A stretch of 19,805 bases of DNA from B21-G16 sp003644825 [NCBI: Candidatus Zhuqueibacterota bacterium] (lineage in GTDB: Bacteria; SM23-31; B21-G16): assembly GCA_003644825.1 (NCBI GenBank), contig QNDJ01000003.1, positions 1 through 19,805 of the forward strand, given 5' to 3'. Shown here piece by piece: positions 6,638 to 15,455 of this stretch (its first letter is position 1; the number at the start of each line of letters is the position of its first letter). A program made the position numbers and the translations under genes. The notes under the pieces were generated by a model that was not told the DNA's origin, did no database searches, and saw nothing but the letters and a program-made list of their open reading frames with translations.

Positions 6638-8320
6638 AGAAAGATATCTATCCATAGAATCAGCAGCAGTATGACCTGCAGCTATTGCCTCGATTACTGT
6701 TGCTGGACCGGTAACATCATCGCCACCAGCAAATATTCCGGGTCTGTTGGTTGCCCCATTTTTATCAATTACAAATGAATCCCATCTTGAGATTTCGAGC
6801 CCGTGCCCTTCATGAAGAAAAGATATATCAGGACGCTGACTAATCGCAGGAATAATACAATCTGCTTCAACTTCAAATTCAGAGCCCTCAACCGGTATTG
6901 GTCTTCTTCTACCGCTTGCATCGAGTTTACCCAGCCTCATTTTAGTACACAACATTCCTGTAACCTTCCCATTACTGCCAAGAATTTTAACAGGTGCAGC
7001 AAGATAATGAATCTTCACACCCTCTCTTTCTGCCTCTTCAACCTCCCAGGGGTTAGCAGGCATTTCTTTCCTTGACCTTCTATAAAGAATGTAAACTTCA
7101 TCACTACCAAGCCTTAGAGCTGTTCTTGCTGAATCAATAGCCGAATTACCACCACCAATAACTATAACCTTTTTACCTGGTTTACTCTTATCTCCGAGAT
7201 TTACCCTTCTTAAAAATACCACACAATCAAGAAAACCCTCATAATCATCTTCGCCTGGAACTCTGAGTTTTAATCCCTTATGTGCACCAATTCCAAGAAA
7301 TACAGCTTTATATCCTTTCTTAAAAAGGTCATCAATGGTAAAATCTTTATTTATTGGTGTATTTAGTTTAATATCTACACCCAGATGTTTAATGTAATCC
7401 ACCTCAACTTCTATAATATCTCTGGGCAGTCGATATTCTGGTATTCCCAGCCACAGCATACCACCCGGAACGGGTGCTGCTTCATAAATTGTGCAATCGT
7501 ATCCTTTAAGAGCAAGGTCATGAGCAACCGTTAAACCAGCAGGTCCAGCTCCAACTACTGCAACCTTTATGTGTTTACTTTTTTCAGGTGGTTTAGGAAG
7601 AAAACTTTTCCCTTCTTTTCTTAATTTTAGTTCGTAATCTGCTACAAATCTTTTTAAAGCATCAATTGCAACTGGCTGGTCTATTTTCCCCCTGTTGCAT
7701 GCATCTTCACAGGGATGATTACAAACTCTACCACAAATAGCAGGAAGGGGATTCCTCTCTCTTATAACCTTTAAGGCTTCAAGAAATTTCCCTTCGGCAA
7801 TCAGTCCTATATATTTTCTGATGTTTATATGAACAGGACAGGTTTCCACACAAATCGGGGTTTCTTTTTCAATATTATAAAGAAAAGGATATGCAGTAGA
7901 ATTATGAATATCTATTGCTGTCCTTAAAATAAGCCCTTCATTAAAAGTATCATAAGGTTTTATCGGGCAAACCCTCATACAATCACCACATGCAGTACAG
8001 TTTTCATTAACTCTTAGTGGGTTTTTCACAACTTTAACTTCAAAGTTTCCTGCTTCTCCTTTAACCCGTGAAATTTCTGCATTTGTAATAATTTTAATAT
8101 TAGGGTGTCTGTAAACAGCGTTAATATCAGGTGCAAATCTGCAAAATGCCGGTTTATCATCAGGATAAGCAGAACTTAATTGAGAAAAAGTACCACCAAT
8201 AGCAGGTGCCTTTTCAACAAGATACACCTTGAAACCTGAATTAGCAAGTTCAAGTGCAGACCTTATTCCTGTTATACCTCCACCTGCTATTATTACTGTT
8301 CCTGTATTACTATTTTCCAT
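6635..8320 (-). CDS. HdrA N-terminal half fused to a GltD-type NAD(P)H oxidoreductase
   Basis: A 561-residue chimera. Residues 9-100 are the start of an HdrA: FAD motif GGGITG (13-18), VEKAPAIGG (35-43) and RHPNI (71-75). The usual paired-cysteine segment is altered, keeping one Cys in KPAFCRFAP. A ferredoxin-type group CTACGDCMRVCP follows (108-119). From about 155 it becomes GltD/NfnB-like: CVETCP (157-162) with CGRVCNHPCEDAC (196-208) for iron-sulfur clusters, GAGPAGL (257-263) for FAD, and GGGNSAIDSA (389-398) with RRSRKEMPA (414-422) for the pyridine nucleotide. The arginines resemble NADP(H)-binding members (inference). It ends where the FAD domain of GltD ends; the expected tail is the start of the next gene. 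It probably gives the complex a second nucleotide site. No Shine-Dalgarno is evident. Confidence 0.87.
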   Translation of the reverse strand: MENSNTGTVIIAGGGITGIRSALELANSGFKVYLVEKAPAIGGTFSQLSSAYPDDKPAFCRFAPDINAVYRHPNIKIITNAEISRVKGEAGNFEVKVVKNPLRVNENCTACGDCMRVCPIKPYDTFNEGLILRTAIDIHNSTAYPFLYNIEKETPICVETCPVHINIRKYIGLIAEGKFLEALKVIRERNPLPAICGRVCNHPCEDACNRGKIDQPVAIDALKRFVADYELKLRKEGKSFLPKPPEKSKHIKVAVVGAGPAGLTVAHDLALKGYDCTIYEAAPVPGGMLWLGIPEYRLPRDIIEVEVDYIKHLGVDIKLNTPINKDFTIDDLFKKGYKAVFLGIGAHKGLKLRVPGEDDYEGFLDCVVFLRRVNLGDKSKPGKKVIVIGGGNSAIDSARTALRLGSDEVYILYRRSRKEMPANPWEVEEAEREGVKIHYLAAPVKILGSNGKVTGMLCTKMRLGKLDASGRRRPIPVEGSEFEVEADCIIPAISQRPDISFLHEGHGLEISRWDSFVIDKNGATNRPGIFAGGDDVTGPATVIEAIAAGHTAADSMDRYLS

Positions 8321-8352
8321 AACTACTAATAAATTAATTTTAAATTTAGTTA

Positions 8353-9126
8353 CTACTCATCTACAGTTTTCCATAATGGAGAACTTCCTGAGACATCTTC
8401 AAGCTCTACAAGTCCCATTTTCTTCAAATTAGCTATTTCTCTAAGGATACGATGAGAAGGAAGCCTCATTTTTTCAGATAATTCCTTTACAGAAGAAGGC
8501 TTATTTTTCAACCTCAAAAGTATCTCCTGCAGGTCAACTTCATCCATCACAACTTCCTTAAACATTCTCTCTATTTCATGAGCAGTGAATATTTCGTTAT
8601 AAAGGTTACCACTTTCCATAAATTCGGTTCTTTTACCAACAACCCATCTCAGTTTCTTACCTTCAAGGGCATTCCTGACTGCTTCCAATTTGAGTTTTAA
8701 CTCATTTTCACTTAAATTTTCTGCTTTACCAATCCTTCCCAGTTCAATAATTTTATCCATAAATTCAGAAACATATTTTACAAATTTTTGTGCTTCAGCA
8801 GAGGACATAAACTTAATCGTCAATCTCTCAGGAGATATACCTGCTCGTTTTAGAGCAAGCTGTGTCAAAAGTATTTTACCCTGAGCCTGATAATTTCCTG
8901 ATATATACCTGCATTCACCTAACAGACAGCCACCGCAGAATACTCCATCTGCTCCATTAACAAAAGCTTCCATTATCAATGAAGGGTCTATACGACCTGA
9001 ACACATCACTCTGATTATTCTAATATCAGGTTTATACTGAATCCTCGCAACCCCGGCGAGGTCTGCTGCTCCGTATGCTCACCAATTACAGCAAAAAGCA
9101 ATTATTTTTGGCCTGAATTTTTCCAT
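8353..9126 (-). CDS. mvhD: Selenocysteine-containing MvhD with winged-helix tail
   Basis: The gene starts at ATG 9126, after a GAGGAG site at the end of the preceding gene, and reads through an in-frame TGA at 9079-9081 (codon 16) to give 257 residues. The N terminus reads FCCNWU-AYGAADLAGV; MvhD/HdrD-associated proteins have CCNWC at this spot, so the TGA replaces the cluster-associated cysteine and is read as Sec. Other MvhD landmarks follow: MCSGR near 41 and GGCLLGECRY near 64. A [2Fe-2S] protein of this family passes electrons from a donor module to HdrA. Residues from about 200 (EILLRLKNKPSSVKELSEKM) look like a winged helix-turn-helix domain. Starting at the internal ATG 9009 would drop 39 conserved residues. 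Sec decoding is inferred, not proven. Confidence 0.85.
9043..9081 (-). promoter_or_regulatory. Putative bacterial SECIS element in mvhD
   Basis: Starting 18 nt after the UGA, CCUCGC (9061-9056) pairs perfectly with GCGAGG (9048-9043) around a 7-nt loop CGGGGUU with G residues near its apex. A looser outer pairing AUAC/GUAU (9076-9073 with 9037-9034) extends the element back towards the UGA. Position and loop fit bacterial SECIS elements recognised by SelB. Confidence 0.65.
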
Positions 9127-9133
9127 ATAATAT

Positions 9134-10813
9134 TTACTCCTCTAAAAAAGCCCTTATCTGAGCCTTTATCTGTTCATCACTGAAATGATTCATTCTTATC
9201 GCATGCCTGTAACAGGAAGCACCACAAATTCCGCATCCTCTGCATGCAACTTCAATAACTTTTGCTTTTACACCTTTTGGAGTTTCTACCATTTCTATCG
9301 CATTTGAAGGACATAAAGAAGCACACAACCCACAGCCTCTACATTCATCTTCATAGTAAACACTGGATACAATAGGCTCTACCATTACATACTTCTTTTC
9401 AAGATGAATGGAAGATCTGGCAGCAGCACCAAGAGCCTGTGTAGTACTCTCCTCAGTTGAAGCAGGCCAGTGAGCAGTTCCACAAACATATATACCATTT
9501 GTCGAAAAATCGAGAGGCCTTAATTTTATATGTGCTTCAAGATAGAACCCGTTTTCATCAAGAGTAACCTTTAACTTCTTAGAAAGATTCTCATTATCTT
9601 CAGGTGCTACAAGAGGCGTTGCAAGAATAATCAAATCTGCAGGTATTAAAAGCTCCTTACCCAGAATCTCATTGTAAACTCGAACTGTATTATCCTCTAC
9701 TTCTGGAAGTTTATTCAGGGAATAGTTTACAAACCTTATTCCATTTATTTTTGCTCTTCTTAATGTTTCCTCATTGGTTGTTCCATAAGCCTGTAAATCT
9801 CGATATAAAATAAAAATTTTCGATTCAGGATTCTTTTCTTTAATCAGTAATGCATTCTTTATTGCACTCATACAGCAAATTCTTGAGCAGTAAACTCTCT
9901 CATTATTCCTTGACCCGGCACACAGAATCATAACAAAATTCTTATATTGACTGATTCCATCATTTTTTAATTTATCTTCAAGTTGGAGCATATCTATTAC
10001 TTTTTTACCATCATAGCTAAATAAACCTTCAGGACTAAGAGTTTTTGCCCCGGTTGCAACAATTATAACACCAATATCAAAATTTAATTCATTGCCTTTA
10101 TCATTTTCTGCTTTTACTTTATAATTTCCGATATATCCTCCAACATTTTTAATCTCAGTAGAAGTAAAAACATTGATATTTTTATTTTTTTTCACTTCAT
10201 TAATCTTCTGATTTATATATTCTTCTGCATTGATGTTTTCAGGGTAAATTTTATATAGAGATTTTACCAACCCACCCAGCTTTTTTTCTTTTTCTATCAG
10301 TTTTACCTTAAAACCCCTGTTAGCGAGAGATAGAGCAGCAGATAACCCTGAAATACCACCGCCGATAACAAGAGCAGATGGTATTACACCAGCCGTTATT
10401 CTATCCTTTGGTTCGAGTTTGCTGGCTCTGGCAACCCCCATTCGGACAAGGTCTTTTGCTTTTTGTGTAGCTTCCTCTCTTTCATTTTTATGAACCCAGG
10501 AACATTGTTCTCTTATATTGACAAACTCAAACAGGTAAGGGTTTAAACCTGCTTCTTCACAGGCTGCCCTGAACGTGGGTTCATGGGTCAATGGTGTACA
10601 CGCTGCAACCACCACCCTGTTAAGATTGTTATTTTTAATTCCTTCTTTTATTTCATTGACTCCGGATTCAGAACAGGTAAATAAATTCTCCTTAACATAT
10701 ACTACTCCAGGAAGGGTCTTAGAATATTCTGCTACTTCTGGAACATCAAGAAATCCCCCGATATTGGTTCCACAATTACAAACAAAAACACCTATTCTTA
10801 ATTTTTCTTCCAC
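9134..10813 (-). CDS. HdrA-like flavoprotein with C-terminal double ferredoxin domain
   Basis: A 559-residue HdrA-family subunit. The N-terminal domain (1-135) has VFVCNCG (10-16) and VVVAACTPLTHEP near 68-80, as in bacterial HdrA-like subunits. The FAD module begins with VIGGGISGL near 149 and contains CAGSRNNERVYCSRICC near 300-316. Two [4Fe-4S] groups close the chain (CRGCGLCASLCP and CRGCGICGASC, about 490-535). It is a close paralogue of the protein at 13776. It lacks the inserted ferredoxin group and the CxxC/U segment of the HdrA at 10843, so it probably relays electrons rather than being the bifurcating flavin site (inference). The start is GTG, 29 nt after the selenocysteine HdrA gene; its stop overlaps the ribosome site of the MvhD gene. 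Confidence 0.87.
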   Translation of the reverse strand: MEEKLRIGVFVCNCGTNIGGFLDVPEVAEYSKTLPGVVYVKENLFTCSESGVNEIKEGIKNNNLNRVVVAACTPLTHEPTFRAACEEAGLNPYLFEFVNIREQCSWVHKNEREEATQKAKDLVRMGVARASKLEPKDRITAGVIPSALVIGGGISGLSAALSLANRGFKVKLIEKEKKLGGLVKSLYKIYPENINAEEYINQKINEVKKNKNINVFTSTEIKNVGGYIGNYKVKAENDKGNELNFDIGVIIVATGAKTLSPEGLFSYDGKKVIDMLQLEDKLKNDGISQYKNFVMILCAGSRNNERVYCSRICCMSAIKNALLIKEKNPESKIFILYRDLQAYGTTNEETLRRAKINGIRFVNYSLNKLPEVEDNTVRVYNEILGKELLIPADLIILATPLVAPEDNENLSKKLKVTLDENGFYLEAHIKLRPLDFSTNGIYVCGTAHWPASTEESTTQALGAAARSSIHLEKKYVMVEPIVSSVYYEDECRGCGLCASLCPSNAIEMVETPKGVKAKVIEVACRGCGICGASCYRHAIRMNHFSDEQIKAQIRAFLEE

Positions 10814-10842
10814 AATATCTTCCCGAACTTTAATTAACTATT

Positions 10843-12147
10843 CTATGCCCTTTTTTTCAATTTTAAACCTGCCAGTGTTTCCATAACTCTATCTGCAGCA
10901 GCGCTTGCAGCAGCAACAGATTCCGGAATATCCATTGGCCCCTGACTGAAACCACAGGCAAATATGCCCGGCACAGTTGTATCAGAAGGATACGGTAAAT
11001 TCTTTCTTACAAATCCATTCTCATCAAGTTCGTAGCCAAACATCTTACTCAATTTTTCAGCATCACTGCTTGGTTTTGCTGCAGTAGAAAGAACAACCAT
11101 ATCAACTTTTAAACTTTTAACCTTCCTTTCTATCGTATCCTCATACCATACCACCGGATTTTGTTCTTCATCTTCAGTAATTTCAGCAACCCTGCCTCTT
11201 ATATAATTAATTCCATATTCATCTTTTCCTCTTCTTTCATACTTTTGAAACCATTTACCAACATTTCGAAAATCAGTATGGAATATATAAGAATCTGATT
11301 CAGAGTCATGTTCTCTTGCAAGCATAGCATCTTTTATTGCATACATACAGCAAACACTGGAACAGTAATTGCAATTATTAAGGTCTCTGGAACCAACACA
11401 CTGAATATAAGCCACTTTTTTTGCCAGCTTTTTATCTGATGGCCTTAAAAGATGACCGCCAGTTGGACCTGTTGCATTAATCAGTCTTTCATATTCCAGA
11501 CCAGTAATTATATTTTTCAGTCTTTTATACCCATATTGTGTTAAATGAGAAGGGTCAAACATCTCCAGACCCGTAGCAATCACCACTGCCCCTACATCAA
11601 GTTCTACAATTTCATCTTTTTGTTCATAATCAATTGCACCTTTTTTACATATTTTTTCACACAATTTACACCTTCCTTTTAGAAAAAAAGTGCAAACATC
11701 TTTATCAATAGTTGCAACCGCCGGAATACCCTGTGCAAAGTAGATATATATTGCTTTTCTATCCCTCAAACCCATATCAAAAGAATCGGGTGCTTTCTTG
11801 GGACATTTCTCTATACACTCGCCACAGGCATTGCATATATTTTCATTAACATACCTTGCTTTTTTTCGAATTTTTACCTTAAAATTTCCTGCTTCTCCTT
11901 TTGCATCTTCAACCTCACTATAAGCCATAATCTTTATGTTAGGATGCCGACCGGCATCCAGCATTTTCGGAGCAAGAATTCATATAGAACAATCATTGGT
12001 AGGAAATGTTTTATCGAGCTGTGCCATAATTCCGCCTATACTGGGCTTTTTTTCTACAAGATATACTTTTTTACCCATTTCTGCAAGATCAAGGGAAGCC
12101 TGTATTCCTGCTATTCCACCTCCTATAACCAGTACATCTTCACTCAA
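10843..12147 (-). CDS. hdrA: Selenocysteine-containing HdrA
   Basis: Start chosen at TTG 12147, behind AGGAGG with 8-nt spacing and two bases after the preceding stop; the product is 434 residues when the in-frame TGA at 11980-11982 is read as Sec. The N terminus has [14 protein letters not shown] for FAD and [19 protein letters not shown], then TNDCSIUILAPKM: the UGA takes the place of the second Cys of the conserved HdrA CSxC segment. A ferredoxin group ([11 protein letters not shown]) and a second cysteine cluster ([19 protein letters not shown]) follow, then [30 protein letters not shown] and a closing [25 protein letters not shown]. HdrA carries the bifurcating FAD in heterodisulfide reductases. 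A start at 11964 would discard the FAD-binding half-domain. Confidence 0.88.
11942..11982 (-). promoter_or_regulatory. Putative bacterial SECIS element in hdrA
   Basis: Twenty nt after the UGA, GGAUGCC (11959-11953) and GGCAUCC (11948-11942) form a perfect 7-bp stem capped by the tetraloop GGUC. GGUC is also the apical sequence of the Escherichia coli fdhF SECIS. The perfect stem, loop identity and distance together strongly support selenocysteine insertion at the UGA. Confidence 0.8.
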
Positions 12148-12148
12148 A

Positions 12149-13285
12149 TTATTTTCCTCCTAACTTTTCTGCTATTAACGTTGTTATATCTTTAATCCTT
12201 ATATTATAGTTATTGTCTCTGTCAAAAAGGGCACAATTCAGATGTATTTCACACTTGGGGCATCCTGTTATCAGTGTCTCGGCTCCTGTATTTTCTGCTT
12301 CTTTAAGCCGCTCAACCTGAATTAATTTATTAACCGATGTACAGTTTATCCAGTTGCTTGAACCACAGCATAAAGAGTTTGCTCTGTTTCTTGGCATATC
12401 TTTAAAAACAATTCCAGGTATATTCTGTATTAAATTTCTTGGTTCTTCATATATTCCCATAAATCTGCCGAGTCTGCATGGGTCCTGATATGTAACTTTA
12501 TCCTCAGTTTCCAGAAACGAAAAATCTCCATCCCTGAGTTTTTCATTTACGAAGTTGGGCAGATATACACATTCAAAATCCAATTTTCCAAAATACAAAG
12601 GATAGACCTCTTTAAACATATTGTATCCTTCAGGACAGGTAAAAAAAACTACTTCAGCACCAGAATTATTTATTGTTTTCAAATTGTATTCTGCAAGGGT
12701 TTTAAATACATCAAATTCACCAATCCAGTAATGGTCATGTCCACAACATCTTTCATTCTCCGATATAACAGGTTCAATTCCAAAAAAATTAAAAATTTTT
12801 AAAGCTGATACTGCTATATCAATACTTTTAACATTAATATCTTTAAATATAATATTAAAAAAAGGTAAACACCCGACAAAATAATAAAACTTTCCCCTGT
12901 CAGTAACTTTAAAATTTTCAGGAATCCACTCTTTTGATTTTCTGAAGAATTCTGTGGTCTGGAGCTCCATCATTGCTTTTAAAGTTCCTGCGTGAGTACA
13001 GGTTCCATTTTCACCAAGAAGTTTTGCTTCAATTCTTGACCTCATAATAAACTGGTTAAAATCAACCGATGCAGGACACCTTGAACTACAGGCTTTACAG
13101 GTTAAACAGGACCATAACTTTTTGCTCCTTATTACATCATCTTCTTCCCCTAAAAGCAAATTTTCAACCATTAATCTGGGTGAAAAATTAGAGTCTATCC
13201 TTGATATCGGACAGCTTCCAGTGCATATCCCACACTCAATACAAAAATATGCTTTTGTATCATCAATTATTTTTTCTATATTCAC
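12149..13285 (-). CDS. HdrC-HdrB fusion, heterodisulfide-reductase-like subunit
   Basis: A 378-residue protein joining HdrC-like and HdrB-like parts, as in HdrD and GlpC-type proteins. Two ferredoxin groups lie at 15-25 ([11 protein letters not shown]) and 60-70 ([11 protein letters not shown]). The first CCG domain has C139 and CC180-181 but ends CPEG (217-220) instead of CPxC. The second is canonical: C270, CC306-307, CPKC 342-345. In HdrB such domains bind the noncubane clusters where the disulfide is cleaved, so this is the likely substrate-reducing subunit, possibly with one unusual cluster. No membrane anchor is encoded nearby. The GTG start overlaps the stop of the preceding mvhD by 4 nt (GTGA), suggesting coupled translation. 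The physiological disulfide is unknown. Confidence 0.87.
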   Translation of the reverse strand: MNIEKIIDDTKAYFCIECGICTGSCPISRIDSNFSPRLMVENLLLGEEDDVIRSKKLWSCLTCKACSSRCPASVDFNQFIMRSRIEAKLLGENGTCTHAGTLKAMMELQTTEFFRKSKEWIPENFKVTDRGKFYYFVGCLPFFNIIFKDINVKSIDIAVSALKIFNFFGIEPVISENERCCGHDHYWIGEFDVFKTLAEYNLKTINNSGAEVVFFTCPEGYNMFKEVYPLYFGKLDFECVYLPNFVNEKLRDGDFSFLETEDKVTYQDPCRLGRFMGIYEEPRNLIQNIPGIVFKDMPRNRANSLCCGSSNWINCTSVNKLIQVERLKEAENTGAETLITGCPKCEIHLNCALFDRDNNYNIRIKDITTLIAEKLGGK

Positions 13286-13698
13286 GAAGAGACCTCCGTT
13301 TGAACCTTGCCCATTTTTCTTATTTTCATTACAAATTTATTTACTATCGAAGCAAAGGTCGAACCATCGACTTCTGTGAACAACTTTATTTCCAATCTTT
13401 CAGGTTCTATTCCTGAAAACTTCAATAATTGTTTTGTTTCTTCAACTACTTTAATGCATTTTTCATTTCCGACAATATAATGACAATCACCTTCCTCGCA
13501 GCCTGCTATCATAACACCATCAGCACCATTCTTAAAAGCTGTAAGAATATTTGAAGGAGTTATCTGACCTGTGCATATAACTCTTATTATTCTAACAAAT
13601 GGTGAATATTGCTGCATTTCAACACCAGCATTATCTGCTCCAATATAGGGTGTCCATTCACATGCAAAAATAATTATCTCCGGGTCTTTTTTATTCAT
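13282..13698 (-). CDS. mvhD: MvhD-like [2Fe-2S] subunit lacking one conserved cysteine
   Basis: A 138-residue MvhD homologue of minimal length. It reads FACEWTPYIGADNAGV near 11-26, where the family usually has CCNWC; the second Cys position is Thr (codon ACA), so neither Cys nor Sec is present there. The remaining landmarks are kept: ICTGQ near 41 and AGCEEGDCHY near 65-74. It probably joins an HdrA-type subunit to the electron-donating module, perhaps with altered cluster ligation. It differs from the second MvhD of the operon, which has Sec at that site and a winged-helix tail. The ATG has only a weak CAGGAT-like site. It overlaps the HdrCB gene by 4 nt. Confidence 0.87.
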   Translation of the reverse strand: MNKKDPEIIIFACEWTPYIGADNAGVEMQQYSPFVRIIRVICTGQITPSNILTAFKNGADGVMIAGCEEGDCHYIVGNEKCIKVVEETKQLLKFSGIEPERLEIKLFTEVDGSTFASIVNKFVMKIRKMGKVQTEVSS

Positions 13699-13775
13699 CT
13701 GTTATAATCCTGCTGTGTAATATTTTAAGTTTATTTCTGAATTAAAACAAAATTTTATATTTTCAAAATCTTTAC

Positions 13776-15443
13776 TCACACAAAAACACCTAACATACTA
13801 TCAATTTGTTTTTTTGAAATAACCTGTGGTTGCAAAGCACCGCTCGGGCAAACCACAGTACACACTCCACAACCCTTACACATAATAGAATTGAATTTTA
13901 CCTGTTTTATACCACTACCAGTATCGAACAATTCAACAGCATTAAACTCACAAACTTCAACACATCTGCCACACCCTCTGCAGGTCTCAGAATCATAACT
14001 GACAACAACAGGTTCAATTTCTATCTTTTTATTCTTTAATACAACATATCCTCTGGAAGCAGCACTATATCCCTGAGCAATACTCTCAAAAGTATTTGCA
14101 GGCCAGTGCACATTACCTGCAACATAAATTCCCCGGGGAACATATTTACCCGGTTTAAGGCGAACCTGTTTCTCAACAAGAAATCCATTCTCATCTAAAG
14201 GTATTCCGAGTATATTATGGAGCTCTTCAGATTGCTCATCCGGAACAACAGGAACAGATAAAACAAGTAAATTATAAGGTAAATCCCCTGACCTTTTTGT
14301 TTCAGTTCCAGTAAACAGAATTACATCTTCAAGTATTTTCACAGGTTCAGCGTAATTATACTGGATAAAATTTATACCGGAAAGCTCTGCTCTCTTTCTG
14401 TCCTTTTCATTGAAAGCAGGAATATCTCTGTAAAGAATAGTAATATCTGCCTGAGGTGACATTTCTTTTAAAATAATTGCATTTTTTATTGCAGTAATAC
14501 AACACACCCTTGCACAGTAAGGCCGTTCATTATTTCTGACACCCTCACATTGAAACATTACAACTTTTCCAGGGTTTTTAAGTCTTTTGTCATTTTCCAG
14601 CAGCATTCTTTCGAGGTCCATCTGGGAAATTACTTTATCGCTTTTTCCGTAGTCTGGATTTTCTGGTTGAAGAGCTTTTGCACCGGCTGCAACAATTATT
14701 ATCCCGGCATTCTTTTTAATTTCTCTGTTATTCTGGGTAATAACAACATCGTAATTCCCAACACAACCCGAAACACTGGTTACTCTGGCATTTGTTAATA
14801 TCTCAATACCCGGTATACTTTCTATCTTCTTTATCCTGTTCCGAATAAAATCCCTGGCATTAATCATAGTTGGGTAAATTTTATATAAATTCTTCAGCAT
14901 TCCACCAAGTTCTTTTTCCTTCTCAACGAGTAAAACTTTAACATTTTTTTCTGCCAGAGATATAGCAGATGTAATTCCCGTAATGCCACCACCGATGATT
15001 AAAGCTGATGGAATAACTTCTTCTTCAATAACATCAAGGGGTTTACTTTCCTTTACTTTAGCTACCCCCATACCCACAAGTTTCTTTGCTTTTAACAGAG
15101 CTTTCTCCTCGCTGTCAATATGAACCCAGGCACATTGTTCCCGAATATTTACCATTTCAAATAAATAGCTGTTTAACCCTGCTTCCTCAGCAAGGTTTCT
15201 AAAAATGTTCTCAAATATTCTCGGCGAACATCCCGCAACAATAAAATGAGTTAAGTTCTTCTCCTTTATTACTTTACTTATAAATCTTTTACCATCTTTT
15301 GAACAGGAATAAGGAAGTCTCTTTACAAAAGTTACATTATCCAGGGATTCTGCAAATTTTTCAACCTCTTCAAGGTCAATATAATCAGATATTTTGTTTC
15401 CACAATTACAGATAAAAACTCCTATATTAATACTCTCGCTCAC
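13776..15443 (-). CDS. HdrA-like flavoprotein with C-terminal double ferredoxin domain
   Basis: A 555-residue paralogue of the protein at 9134, with the same layout. The N-terminal domain has VFICNCG (9-15) and FIVAGCSPRIFEN (67-79). The FAD module starts at LIIGGGITGI (148-157) with VEKEKELGGMLK, and QCEGVRNNERPYCARVCC lies near 296-313. Two closing [4Fe-4S] groups are CRGCGRCVEVCEFNA and CKGCGVCTVVCPSGA (about 490-535). It is the first Hdr-type gene after the NADH module, so it may be the electron entry point from NuoEFG-like subunits to the Hdr part (inference). The start is GTG behind a strong GAGAGGAG site that overlaps the end of the preceding gene; a 77-nt gap separates it from mvhD. 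Confidence 0.87.
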   Translation of the reverse strand: MSESINIGVFICNCGNKISDYIDLEEVEKFAESLDNVTFVKRLPYSCSKDGKRFISKVIKEKNLTHFIVAGCSPRIFENIFRNLAEEAGLNSYLFEMVNIREQCAWVHIDSEEKALLKAKKLVGMGVAKVKESKPLDVIEEEVIPSALIIGGGITGITSAISLAEKNVKVLLVEKEKELGGMLKNLYKIYPTMINARDFIRNRIKKIESIPGIEILTNARVTSVSGCVGNYDVVITQNNREIKKNAGIIIVAAGAKALQPENPDYGKSDKVISQMDLERMLLENDKRLKNPGKVVMFQCEGVRNNERPYCARVCCITAIKNAIILKEMSPQADITILYRDIPAFNEKDRKRAELSGINFIQYNYAEPVKILEDVILFTGTETKRSGDLPYNLLVLSVPVVPDEQSEELHNILGIPLDENGFLVEKQVRLKPGKYVPRGIYVAGNVHWPANTFESIAQGYSAASRGYVVLKNKKIEIEPVVVSYDSETCRGCGRCVEVCEFNAVELFDTGSGIKQVKFNSIMCKGCGVCTVVCPSGALQPQVISKKQIDSMLGVFV

Positions 15444-15455
15444 TTATTACTCCTC

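Noticed and set aside
9010-9126. MvhD and HdrA as pseudogenes disrupted by nonsense mutations
   Set aside because: Both TGAs fall exactly on conserved cysteine positions, both are followed by well-placed hairpins, and the frames are otherwise intact on both sides; Sec decoding explains this better.
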